Assembly: GCA_029063695.1 (NCBI GenBank)
Contig: JAIDNR010000353.1
Location: 23,922-42,456 of the forward strand
Direction: 5' to 3'
Length of the DNA: 18,535 nucleotides
From: Ruminococcus sp.
GTDB taxonomy: Bacteria > Bacillota > Clostridia > Oscillospirales > Ruminococcaceae
Every line of letters begins with the position of its first letter. Positions within the stretch are counted from its first letter, which is position 1. The notes below the pieces were generated by a model. The model saw only the letters and a list, made by a program, of their open reading frames with translations, was not told the origin of the DNA and did no database searches. Shown here piece after piece: positions 1 to 7,106 of the stretch. The translations under genes were made by a program, and so were the position numbers.

Positions 1-195
1 CCTTCATGCTGCTGCGTCTGATGATAATGATAACTCGGCGGCTGTGCATAAATCGGCATACCGCTCGGGTCATATCCGACTATCTGCGGCGACTGATTAT
101 AATTATATATCGGCGGAAGTGCGTAAATCGGCATACCACTCGGGTCATATCCGATTATCGTCGGCGGCTGATTATAATTATATATTGGCGGCGGT
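1..195. repeat. 75-bp in-frame tandem repeat (two full copies plus a partial copy)
   Basis: Copies lie at 46-120 and 121-195, each exactly 75 bases, with only scattered substitutions. Positions 1-45 match the last 45 bases of the unit in a more diverged form. The unit is a multiple of three and encodes 25 residues of the zinc-ribbon protein, so copy-number change would keep the frame. More copies may lie beyond the left edge. Confidence 0.85.
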
Positions 196-422
196 GCATT
201 CATATATGGATTATTTACCGTCTGCTGAGTATTCATATTCTTCTGTGAATATACCTGCTGTGACGGCATAGGCGTACTTCTGGGCTGCGGCAGAGAAACA
301 CGTTCTGCATCAAGACGTGGAATAAATGGTTCATCATCAATTTTTACAGTAAGATTACTTCCGCATTTTCGGCAGATTTTCAAGCTGTTTTCATTTTCAG
401 TTCCGCATATACTGCATATCAT
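1..422 (-). CDS. Zinc-ribbon protein with tandem Pro/Tyr/Gln-rich repeats (3' end missing)
   Basis: A minus-strand frame opens with ATG at 422-420, preceded by a GAGGAAGG ribosome binding site (433-440), and stays open to the window edge, so the C-terminus is not visible. Residues 3-20 form a short zinc ribbon with two CxxC knuckles (C3, C6, C17, C20), like the zinc_ribbon_2 domains that open many Firmicutes membrane or regulatory proteins. A low-complexity linker rich in Q, N, P and S follows, then at least two 25-residue repeats containing PPIYNYNQ and GYDPSGMPIYA, with a third degenerate copy at the edge. In related architectures such a ribbon and linker precede transmembrane or effector domains, but nothing here shows which. 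It has its own promoter (477-505). No function is assigned. The reading frame, start and ribbon are well supported. Confidence 0.8.
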   Translation of the reverse strand, partial: MICSICGTENENSLKICRKCGSNLTVKIDDEPFIPRLDAERVSLPQPRSTPMPSQQVYSQKNMNTQQTVNNPYMNAPPPIYNYNQPPTIIGYDPSGMPIYALPPIYNYNQSPQIVGYDPSGMPIYAQPPSYHYHQTQQHE

Positions 423-476
423 AAAGTCACCGCCTTCCTCAAAGAATATTAATGGGAAATCATTACTAACACAATT

Positions 477-505
477 ATTATACCATTTCTGTATGATATT
501 TGCAA
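477..505 (-). promoter_or_regulatory. Vegetative promoter of the zinc-ribbon gene
   Basis: On the minus strand, a TTGCAA -35 (505-500) and TATAAT -10 (482-477) are separated by 17 bases, with a TGG extended -10. Transcription would start near 470, leaving about 48 bases of leader before the ATG at 422. Confidence 0.7.
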
Positions 506-725
506 GTCTTTTTTTTTAAATTGTGCATATTATTACAAACTATGTTATTTTTTTGTCATATTCAACCATAGTTACAATATAGCTACATGATATTTGTCAA
601 AACTATACAAATTTATGATAAAAACTTTTTATCGGCATATTGCACTATTAAACAGCTTAAAAAAATATTTTATTTGTCATTTTCGACGATATATGCAAAA
701 AACTCTATATTTTTTCACAATTATA
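506..725. other. AT-rich divergent intergenic region with repeated TTTGTCA motifs and palindromes
   Basis: This is the middle of a gap of about 400 bases between the two divergent genes. It holds no convincing ORF. TTTGTCA occurs at 552-558, 593-599 and 673-679. The first and third copies extend to a 15-base match with two differences (552-566 and 673-687). AACTATG (538-544) is inverted at 567-573, and GATAAAAA (617-624) is inverted at 626-633. These could be regulator sites or chance in AT-rich DNA. Confidence 0.4.
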
Positions 726-734
726 TGGTATAAT
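726..734 (+). promoter_or_regulatory. Extended -10 promoter of the carboxypeptidase gene
   Basis: TGG followed by TATAAT (729-734) is an extended -10 element. No good -35 is seen at 17 bases upstream. Start of transcription would be near 741, giving a leader of about 80 bases before the ATG at 822. Confidence 0.55.
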
Positions 735-821
735 ATATTTTAAGAATAATCCACAGGTATATATAACTTAGAATAGAAAATGTGTAGATTACGCCTTAAA
801 TCGGCAGACAGGAGAAGAATT

Positions 822-1946
822 ATGCCTAAAAATAAAATAAGCAGGGAAAAAAGCATCAGACGTACAAAAACCCTCACGGAACTTGTTATATGTACAGCTA
901 TTATCGCTGCTGGAGTATACGTTGCCAAGGACGGTATTGACAATATGAAAATTATTCAGCAGTCTCAATATGTTGATACTTCAGGAAAAAATGATGTTGA
1001 TATTCCAGATATATCTCAGCCCATTGACCCGAACAAGATTATTTTTACCTATGCACCTATTAACACAAAGGACAAGTTCAAGGGCGATTTGATTCTTGTA
1101 AACAATCAGTATGAGTATTTCAGTACTGGCGATGAAAACCTTGTAAGTATCATGGAAAAAAATGATGAAACAGAACGTAATTTTTATACTGCCGTTGATT
1201 ACACCTATACTATCCTTGAATCCGTTTATGAACCTATGGCTAAGATGATTGAGGATTTTTATAATATATATGAAAATGATACTCTGATTATTTATGGCTC
1301 TCACAGAACAAAAGAATTTCAGCAGCAGCTTTATGACCAGTTTACCGCATCAACTGCGGGTGACGAAGAAGCTCCCATTGTTGCAAAGCCCGGATTCAGT
1401 GAACATGAAACAGGTTATGCCTTTGATTTCAGTGAAATAATAAACTTAGATTATCAGGGTACAGGAGATTTCGAATGGCTGAACAGCAACTGCTATAAAT
1501 ATGGATTTGTTATCCGCTATACTGAGGATAAAGAGTCAATTACAGAATTCAGAAGCGAACCATGGCATTTCCGCTATGTCGGAATACCACACGCAACGTA
1601 TATGACAGAAAATAATCTTTGTCTGGAAGAATATATCGATTTGCTCCGCATGAATTATCCATATGACGGCGAACATCTTGAATTTACTGCTGAAGGTGCA
1701 GACTATGAAGTATTTTTCTTTGCATCTGATGACGCTTCAGACGTTACAAATGTTCCTGTACCGACAGGATACAGATACGATATTTCCGGAAATAATATTG
1801 ACGGATTTATTGTGACAGTCCACAAGAGCGAAAAAGTTGCTCCAGGTGAGGAAAATCCGGATATGAATACTCCAGACGGTGAAGAAGAACCTACAGATGA
1901 ATCAGGCGAAGACGACGGAAATATTGATGATAATCCGATTGAGTAA
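822..1946 (+). CDS. Membrane-anchored D-alanyl-D-alanine carboxypeptidase, peptidase family M15 (VanY type)
   Basis: This 374-residue protein would trim the terminal D-Ala from peptidoglycan stem peptides outside the membrane. Start ATG 822 is chosen because GGAG at 811-814 sits 7 bases upstream; an in-frame ATG at 780 has no ribosome binding site. After a basic N-terminus, a hydrophobic stretch (about residues 22-38) acts as an uncleaved signal anchor. The M15 core is plain: SHR with R162, the SxHxxGxAxD motif with H195 and D202, and EPWH with E247 and H249. H195, D202 and H249 are the expected zinc ligands and E247 the catalytic base. A C-terminal extension of about 100 residues follows, ending in a tail very rich in Glu, Asp and Pro. 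No van resistance genes are nearby, so a housekeeping wall role fits better than vancomycin resistance. Confidence 0.9.
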   Translation: MPKNKISREKSIRRTKTLTELVICTAIIAAGVYVAKDGIDNMKIIQQSQYVDTSGKNDVDIPDISQPIDPNKIIFTYAPINTKDKFKGDLILVNNQYEYFSTGDENLVSIMEKNDETERNFYTAVDYTYTILESVYEPMAKMIEDFYNIYENDTLIIYGSHRTKEFQQQLYDQFTASTAGDEEAPIVAKPGFSEHETGYAFDFSEIINLDYQGTGDFEWLNSNCYKYGFVIRYTEDKESITEFRSEPWHFRYVGIPHATYMTENNLCLEEYIDLLRMNYPYDGEHLEFTAEGADYEVFFFASDDASDVTNVPVPTGYRYDISGNNIDGFIVTVHKSEKVAPGEENPDMNTPDGEEEPTDESGEDDGNIDDNPIE

Positions 1947-1953
1947 AAAACAA

Positions 1954-1994
1954 GACCGCACATTGTGTAAAAACTCTGTGCGGTCTGTTTTTTT
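1954..1994. terminator. Bidirectional terminator between the carboxypeptidase gene and gpr
   Basis: A 9-bp perfect stem (1954-1962 with 1977-1985) is followed by seven T on the plus strand (1988-1994). A run of A at 1944-1950 gives the matching T tract on the minus strand, so it can end both convergent genes. Confidence 0.85.
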
Positions 1995-2841
1995 AAAAAA
2001 GTCCACGTACATCATCAAAAGTAAGTGACGGCTGTAATGCAAGATTTATACCAAAAGCTATAAGCTGTGATGCACGCTCAGTAAGCCTGTCTATATCCCG
2101 TGGAGTTACCATCATATTAGGTAAATCGCTGTCAATGTCAATTCCGGCGAGACTGCGGACTATAGTGTGCATATCAACAACAGTCGGAACACCTATTGCA
2201 ATTACAGGTATACCTAAATTTGCCTGTGAAAGTTCTTTTCTTGCATTTGATACACCGCTTCCGGGTGAAATTCCACTGTCGCTTATCTGTATTGTAGTTC
2301 CCAAACGACTTATATCGGAACAGGCAAGAGCGTCAACGGCAATGACAGCGGACGGCTTTGTTTCACGGCAGACAGCTTTTATAAGTTCCGCTGTTTCAAT
2401 ACCCGTCTGTCCCATTACACCGCCTGCAAACGTGCTTACACGTCTCAATGAAGTGAGAAATTCCTCCTCCTCACTGTCAAGTTCGTCTTGCAAATGACGT
2501 GTTGCAAGCACCTTTTCGGCTGTCTGAACACCTACTGCATCGGGTGTAATATCTCTGTTTCCCAGACCTGCAACGAAAATTTCACCGTCTGGAACAAGCT
2601 GTCTGATTTCGTCGGCAAGTTCCTGTGCCATATTTTCATAACAATCAGAAAATCTGCTGAGACTTCCGCTTTCAAGCGTAATATATTTTCCACGTCCTTT
2701 TCCCAATGATTTCCGATGACTGTCATCGTCGATAATTATTTCTGTAATTTCAAAAGCTTCTCCACGCTTTGCCATATGAACTCCTGACGGAAGTTTCTCT
2801 GTAGTAATCTGTTCAACCGCAAGGTCAGACCTGAACTTCAT
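1993..2841 (-). CDS. gpr: Germination protease GPR (spore protease, peptidase family A25)
   Basis: GPR degrades the small acid-soluble proteins that coat spore DNA, at the start of germination. The 282-residue product matches the family through SDLAVE at the N-terminus, GLGN followed by TPDAVG, TRHL, VMGQTGIETAELIKAV, VDALA, and the long SDSGISPGSG and GIPVIAIGVPTVVD blocks. D101 and D170 align with the aspartates reported as catalytic in the Bacillus megaterium enzyme (D127 and D193). Compared with Bacillus GPR (about 370 residues) it lacks an insert of about 60-70 residues after the VPTVVD block. Its prosegment is only six residues before the SD/LAVE autocleavage-like site, against about 15 in Bacillus. 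The start is firm: AAAAGGAGG lies six bases upstream of ATG 2841. It shares a terminator with the convergent M15 gene. Confidence 0.95.
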   Translation of the reverse strand: MKFRSDLAVEQITTEKLPSGVHMAKRGEAFEITEIIIDDDSHRKSLGKGRGKYITLESGSLSRFSDCYENMAQELADEIRQLVPDGEIFVAGLGNRDITPDAVGVQTAEKVLATRHLQDELDSEEEEFLTSLRRVSTFAGGVMGQTGIETAELIKAVCRETKPSAVIAVDALACSDISRLGTTIQISDSGISPGSGVSNARKELSQANLGIPVIAIGVPTVVDMHTIVRSLAGIDIDSDLPNMMVTPRDIDRLTERASQLIAFGINLALQPSLTFDDVRGLF

Positions 2842-2913
2842 AAAATTCCTCCTTTTGTATATTATGCTGTATTTTCACACGAAAATTTTGTCATAATCTT
2901 TTAAATATGCCTA

Positions 2914-2942
2914 TTGCATTTTCAGAAAAAAAATGGTATAAT
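2914..2942 (+). promoter_or_regulatory. rpsT promoter
   Basis: TTGCAT (2914-2919), a 17-base spacer and TATAAT (2937-2942) with a TGG extended -10. Transcription should start near 2949, about 110 bases before the S20 start codon. Confidence 0.8.
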
Positions 2943-2948
2943 TATTAT

Positions 2949-3060
2949 TGTCTCAGTAGGCAGTTGTGCGTTGCATCTGCCGAAGCATAAAAAATTATGC
3001 TTATATTATCTGTAAATCTACGGATTTTATCCGTATACAAAAATCGGAGGTGTACAAGAA
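2949..3060 (+). promoter_or_regulatory. Structured 5' leader of rpsT
   Basis: The leader can form three hairpins: 2959-2963 with 2977-2981, an 8-bp stem 2983-2990 with 2995-3002 (AAAA loop), and a 7-bp stem 3019-3025 with 3029-3035 (TTT loop). The last ends 10 bases before the GGAGG ribosome binding site (3046-3050). No stem is followed by a T run, so control, if any, would be on translation or stability rather than attenuation. Autogenous control of S20 is known in E. coli; its operation here is inference. Confidence 0.45.
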
Positions 3061-3321
3061 ATGCCAAATATCAAATCTGCTAAGAAGAGAGTAAAGGTTA
3101 ACGCAACTAAGGCTGCTGCAAACAAGTCAAGAAAGTCCAATCTCAAGACTGTTCTCAAGAAGGCTGATATTGCCTGCACAACAAATGCTGACAACAAGAC
3201 AGAAGCTATCAGACTTGCCATCAAGAAAGTTGACCAGGCTTGTGCAAAGGGTCTTATGCACAAGAATAAGGCTGCAAGAAAAAAGGCACAGCTTGCTAAG
3301 AAGCTCAATGCTGCCGGCTGA
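3061..3321 (+). CDS. rpsT: 30S ribosomal protein S20
   Basis: This 86-residue, strongly basic protein binds 16S rRNA early in assembly of the small subunit. The N-terminus MPNIKSAKKRVKV, the helix with NKSRKSNLKTVLKK, the central AIKKVDQACAKGLMHKN segment and the Lys/Ala-rich end are all typical of the bS20 family, and length is normal. GGAGG at 3046-3050 precedes ATG 3061. The gene is alone, with its own promoter, long leader and terminator, and is divergent from gpr. The neighbourhood gpr-rpsT is common in Firmicutes, which supports both calls. Confidence 0.97.
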   Translation: MPNIKSAKKRVKVNATKAAANKSRKSNLKTVLKKADIACTTNADNKTEAIRLAIKKVDQACAKGLMHKNKAARKKAQLAKKLNAAG

Positions 3322-3343
3322 TTCTCTTTAAAATAAAAAAATC

Positions 3344-3376
3344 AATCCCCGAAAACTTGCGGTTCGGGGATTTTTT
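3344..3376. terminator. Bidirectional terminator between rpsT and the LRR operon
   Basis: A perfect 10-bp stem (3344-3353 with 3363-3372) with a 9-base loop ends in six T on the plus strand (3371-3376). Seven A at 3335-3341 provide a minus-strand T tract, so it can also end the convergent LRR operon. Confidence 0.88.
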
Positions 3377-3378
3377 GT

Positions 3379-4719
3379 TTAATCAATTATATTTTTGTAA
3401 TCATCATCTTTGGCTTTTTCCTCAGCGATTTTTTTCGCTTTTTTAGCGGAAACAGGTGCACCTTTCTTTGCCCTTGCCATAAGGACGACAGCAAATACTA
3501 CAATAACAATTGCCGCACCTATGCCGATTACTATAAATGCCATTCCCGAAAGATTTTTGTCAACAGTCGAATAATTTATTCCGTTAGATTTTGCATATTT
3601 CAACCCCTCCGAATCGGAGTATACGCCCATTTCGACGGCTTTGTCAAGATGATAACTTCCGTTGTCACCTGTAGTATAGCCGTATGCGTTGTCGCCGATT
3701 GATTCAACGCTTTTCGGTATACTGAGATTCATAAGTTTCGGACAGTCCGCAAAAACTCCCTCGCCTATTATCCGAACACCCTCAGGAATAATCACACGGC
3801 TTAATTCAGAGCAACTGAAAAATGCCCCGTCGCCGATTTCATCAAGTGTTGTAGGAAGTTCCACCGACTGCAAAGATGTGCAGTATTTGAATGCTATCGG
3901 TGCAATTGAAGTAAGTCCCTCTGCAAAATCAATTTTTTTCAGACTTACGCAATATCCGAATGCATCTTCGCCTATTGTTGTAACTGATGACGGAAGAAAC
4001 AGGTTTTCTATTCCTGCACATACCGAAAATGCACCCGGTTCAACTGATTCAACAGTATTTTCAATATAAATATCGCCTGTGAGTTTTGTTGACGCACGAT
4101 AGATATTTGTCTTTGCCGAATTATACAATATTCCGTCCTCAAATACAAAACCTGCTGTATTATCGGAATTTATATTCTCTATATAACTGCATTCTGCAAA
4201 TGCCATAGGTTTTATTTCGGTAAGATTTTTCGGAAGTTCCACTTCTTTAAGTGCAGAACAGTTATAAAATGCGTATGATTCAATAGTTTTTACCGAATCG
4301 GGAATATCAATTTCTTCCAGAAGTGAACAGCCCATGAATAAACCGTTTGAAATCTTGTCGATTCTATTGGAAAGCTTTACTTCTTTGAGCGACGTACAGC
4401 CTGCAAATGCACTGTCGCCGATAGATGTTATTGTATCAGGAATTTCAAGCTTTGAAATCATACTGCAATTTGCTAAAGCATAGTCTGCTATAGCCGTAAC
4501 CGAATAACCGTTACGCAGTTCGGGAATTGTTTCAAAAATTGCATTTGTTTCACATTTTGTTATTGTATAAGTTCCGTTTATAAGTTCATACGTGAATGTG
4601 CCGTCAGTGAGTTCTTCATCGGCATTCTGCAATCCGCTTTCAGCAAATGCAGGTAAAGCCACAAACGAAGCAAGCATTGCAAGTCCGATTAATGATGATA
4701 TAAATTTCTTAGCTGTCAT
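3379..4719 (-). CDS. BspA-type leucine-rich-repeat surface protein, membrane anchored
   Basis: A secreted protein of about 446 residues built of LRR_5 (BspA-like) repeats. A signal peptide of about 27 residues ends in AFA. A module of about 350 residues repeats the pattern of SIGDSAFAGCTSLKEV with IPDSV turns roughly every 23 residues. Near the C-terminus a hydrophobic helix (IVIGIGAAIVIVVFAVVLMA) is followed by a lysine-rich cytoplasmic tail. There is no LPxTG motif or dockerin, so it should stay in the membrane with the LRR face outside. Such repeats usually bind proteins or host and plant ligands; the ligand is unknown. The upstream gene's TGA overlaps ATG 4719 as TGATG, which implies coupled translation. 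GTG 4722, with GGAG 8 bases upstream, is an equally possible start. Confidence 0.87.
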   Translation of the reverse strand: MTAKKFISSLIGLAMLASFVALPAFAESGLQNADEELTDGTFTYELINGTYTITKCETNAIFETIPELRNGYSVTAIADYALANCSMISKLEIPDTITSIGDSAFAGCTSLKEVKLSNRIDKISNGLFMGCSLLEEIDIPDSVKTIESYAFYNCSALKEVELPKNLTEIKPMAFAECSYIENINSDNTAGFVFEDGILYNSAKTNIYRASTKLTGDIYIENTVESVEPGAFSVCAGIENLFLPSSVTTIGEDAFGYCVSLKKIDFAEGLTSIAPIAFKYCTSLQSVELPTTLDEIGDGAFFSCSELSRVIIPEGVRIIGEGVFADCPKLMNLSIPKSVESIGDNAYGYTTGDNGSYHLDKAVEMGVYSDSEGLKYAKSNGINYSTVDKNLSGMAFIVIGIGAAIVIVVFAVVLMARAKKGAPVSAKKAKKIAEEKAKDDDYKNIID

Positions 4720-6749
4720 CACTGTTTTTTCTCCTTTTTCTTCTTTTTAATACTTTTTCCCGTAAAAATTCCGATTATAGCAAGAATAACAACTCCCACA
4801 GCACCCGAAATTACATAAAGAAAGTTCCTGTCAACATTCTTTCCGCCAATTTCCGATGTGTTTTCCACAACTTCAATTCCGCAGGCATTAGCATAAAGCC
4901 ATGCCTCAGTATCTTTTTCGGCATATATTTTAAATCCGTCAATTACCGAAAACGGATTGACTGCATCTGTTTCCTCATTTGCTATACTCTGTGCAAGCTC
5001 TGCATCATATGCATAGCCGAAAGCATAGTCGCCTATAGTTTCAACTTTATCGTATACTCTTATGCTCATAAGAGAAGTACAGCCCATGAAAGCATTTGTA
5101 CCGACGAAATTGAGTTCTTTGGATAATTTTACATTGCTGATATTCGGACAGCCTTCAAATGCATAGCTTCCTATTTTTTCGACACCTGATATGTCAATAT
5201 CTTCTATAAACTCATTATAGCAGAATGCAGACATGGAAATTTCCCTGACACTTGACGGAGCTTTATAGCTCGTATTGCTTTTTTTCATTGGATAAGCTAT
5301 AATAACCGACTTATCTTTATTATACAATACACCGTCTTCTGATGAATATGCACCATCTCCTTCTCCTGCAACATTTATTTCTTTAAGATTAAGACAGGTA
5401 AGAAACGGTTCTGTCCCCTCAATGTCCGTACATGATGCAGGTATTGTTATACTCTCCACGTATTCGGAAAAAACAGCATCGCTTATGGTTTTTACAGTAT
5501 CGGGAAAAATAATGGCTGATGCTTCATTTGTAAGAAATGCACCCTTATAAATTGATGTTACTGTATACCCGTCAATTTCAGCAGGCACTGTGATAGTATT
5601 GCCAATTGATACACAGAAAAGTATACAGCAAGTTCCGTCATCAAGAACAGAATATTCATATTCGCCGTCCTGTGATGTAATCGGATTCATTGCAATATAT
5701 TCTTCTTCCGCATCAGCGGCTTCTGATGTTATATATGTGAAATTATTCTCAATTCCGTATTCTTCGTCAACATCTGCTGCATAATTCTGTGCGGCAGTTC
5801 CGCCTATTATCGTGAAATCTTCTATGGGATTTTCATTTATATCATATCCGAATGCACAATAACCTATAGTTTCCACTCTTTCAGGAATACAGACTTCCAT
5901 TATAGATGTTCCCATAAATGCACTCTGTTCTATAATATTGAGCTGTGAAGGAAGTGTTATTTCTGAAAGACTTTCACAGCTGATAAATGATGCAAGTCCT
6001 ATTTCAATAAGAGTTTCGGGAAAAATAACTTCACTGAGAGAAGTACAGTTTGCAAATGACATTATATCTATATATTCGACAGATGTTCCGCTGAGGTCTA
6101 TTTTTCTGAGTTTTTCATTGAAACTGAATACATGACGACCCATTTCATTTACAGAATCAGGAATTTTTATTTCTGTTAGGCTCGTATCAGCAACAGAGGC
6201 AATTCCAAGCTGTTCAACTCCGTCGGGAATTGTATATGAAGTACCGCTTCTGCTCGGTGGATAGCATACAAGCTTTTTCATATCCTTAGTGAAAAGAACA
6301 CCGTCAACTGTGCAGTAATTTTCATTTTTTTCATCAACTGTTATTTCTGTAAGCTTCAGACATGGTGCAAACGGATTTTCCGCTGATATATATTCAATAG
6401 TTGCAGGAATATTTATTTTTTCCGCTGTGCCGTCTATAAACACCTGTGATTCAATCTCTGTAACTGTTATTCCATCAATTGTTTCAGGTATGGTTATCTC
6501 AGTATCAGTCAATGTACAGGCTGTGATATGTGCAAACCCGTCGCTGTCAACTGTATAGGTAAAACCGTCTGATGTTATTTCATTGTCTGTATCTCTTTCA
6601 ATGCTGTAAAATGCAGCGTCATCGCCGATACCTATTTCATTATCATAATTTGCACTTTCTTCATTTTCTGCATGACCGAATAACGGCAGAATATTCAAGC
6701 ACATCAACAGACTCATTGCAAATACGACCGCTTTCTTATGGTAAATCAT
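4719..6749 (-). CDS. BspA-type leucine-rich-repeat surface protein with duplicated module
   Basis: This 676-residue protein has a signal peptide (cleavage likely after GHA, residue 27), two LRR_5 modules (about 61-333 and 361-625), a transmembrane helix (about 642-662) and a lysine-rich tail. The modules follow the same plan: an opening strand pattern beginning with DGFTYTV or DGEYEYSV, an IDG turn, a non-LRR hairpin with DGVLFTKD or DGVLYNKD and a YP motif, LRR turns, then an AFGY block closing near a YG or CG plus Ile. The second gene of the operon carries one such module. AAGGAGAGG precedes ATG 6749. A promoter at 6796-6824 should drive both genes. It is likely a cell-surface binding or adhesion protein, but no ligand can be read from sequence. 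Confidence 0.88.
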   Translation of the reverse strand: MIYHKKAVVFAMSLLMCLNILPLFGHAENEESANYDNEIGIGDDAAFYSIERDTDNEITSDGFTYTVDSDGFAHITACTLTDTEITIPETIDGITVTEIESQVFIDGTAEKINIPATIEYISAENPFAPCLKLTEITVDEKNENYCTVDGVLFTKDMKKLVCYPPSRSGTSYTIPDGVEQLGIASVADTSLTEIKIPDSVNEMGRHVFSFNEKLRKIDLSGTSVEYIDIMSFANCTSLSEVIFPETLIEIGLASFISCESLSEITLPSQLNIIEQSAFMGTSIMEVCIPERVETIGYCAFGYDINENPIEDFTIIGGTAAQNYAADVDEEYGIENNFTYITSEAADAEEEYIAMNPITSQDGEYEYSVLDDGTCCILFCVSIGNTITVPAEIDGYTVTSIYKGAFLTNEASAIIFPDTVKTISDAVFSEYVESITIPASCTDIEGTEPFLTCLNLKEINVAGEGDGAYSSEDGVLYNKDKSVIIAYPMKKSNTSYKAPSSVREISMSAFCYNEFIEDIDISGVEKIGSYAFEGCPNISNVKLSKELNFVGTNAFMGCTSLMSIRVYDKVETIGDYAFGYAYDAELAQSIANEETDAVNPFSVIDGFKIYAEKDTEAWLYANACGIEVVENTSEIGGKNVDRNFLYVISGAVGVVILAIIGIFTGKSIKKKKKEKKQ

Positions 6750-6795
6750 TAAAAAAATCCTCTCCTTGTCAAAAACCTGACTTTAATACTTTAAC

Positions 6796-6824
6796 ATTAT
6801 ATCACAATCATACACAAATTGCAA
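6796..6824 (-). promoter_or_regulatory. Promoter of the LRR operon
   Basis: On the minus strand TTGCAA (6824-6819), 17 bases, then TATAAT (6801-6796). Start of transcription would be near 6790, about 40 bases before the ATG. Confidence 0.7.
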
Positions 6825-6895
6825 TAAATTTCACGCAGTTTTCTGTTTTGTACACGCATTTATCAGAAAAAGTTTCCCTCAGACAAAAATAGTAC

Positions 6896-6924
6896 TTGAC
6901 AAAATGATTTTAGTGTGATATAAT
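6896..6924 (+). promoter_or_regulatory. Perfect consensus promoter of the SRP RNA gene
   Basis: TTGACA (6896-6901), exactly 17 bases, TATAAT (6919-6924), with TGA as an extended -10. Every position matches consensus, as expected for a strongly expressed stable RNA. Start is predicted near 6931. Confidence 0.9.
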
Positions 6925-6948
6925 AATACTGTTATAAAGTTATTCCGA

Positions 6949-7062
6949 AATATAGATGTGCGGGCCCTGTGCAACAAGACACCGTGAACCATGTCAGGCG
7001 GGAGACCGAGCAGCATTAAGCGGAGCGTCTCGTGTGCCGCAGCAAGCCTGCACATCTATGTT
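6949..7062 (+). ncRNA. ffs: Signal recognition particle RNA, small bacterial type (4.5S-like)
   Basis: The RNA scaffold of the signal recognition particle, bound by Ffh, directs membrane and secreted proteins to the translocon. The conserved apical hairpin is present: GTCAGG (6993-6998), two G-C pairs closing a GAGA tetraloop (7002-7005), and GAGCAGC (7008-7014), which correspond to the Ffh-binding loops of E. coli 4.5S RNA. The ends pair in a long rod (6949-6965 with 7046-7062). Pairing continues outward to 6942 and 7069 with one A-C mismatch. There is no Alu domain, unlike the longer RNA of Bacillus subtilis, but the position just upstream of dnaX is the same as Bacillus scr. The exact mature ends are not known. 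The outer stem is followed by seven T (7069-7075), so the transcript also carries its own terminator. Confidence 0.93.
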
Positions 7063-7106
7063 CCGGAATTTTTTTGACGAATTTTTTTCGGAAAGGAGAA
7101 TGCCGT

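Noticed and set aside
1..195. Tandem repeats as a CRISPR-like array
   Set aside because: Copies are adjacent with no spacers, are a multiple of three and are translated in the zinc-ribbon frame.
6..248. Plus-strand ORFs over the tandem repeats
   Set aside because: They are shadows of the minus-strand repeat codons, have no ribosome binding site and produce basic low-complexity peptides.
822..1946. VanY as part of a vancomycin resistance cluster
   Set aside because: No van ligase, racemase or regulator genes are near; the M15 fold is common in ordinary cell wall enzymes.
2860..2866. CATAATA on the minus strand as a forespore sigma (sigma-G-like) -10 for gpr
   Set aside because: It would put the transcript start inside the gpr ribosome binding site, and no matching -35 is found at 17-18 bases.
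7032..7106. An in-frame start 75 bases upstream of the chosen dnaX GTG
   Set aside because: It lies inside the SRP RNA, spans its terminator and has no ribosome binding site; the DnaX family opening begins at 7107.
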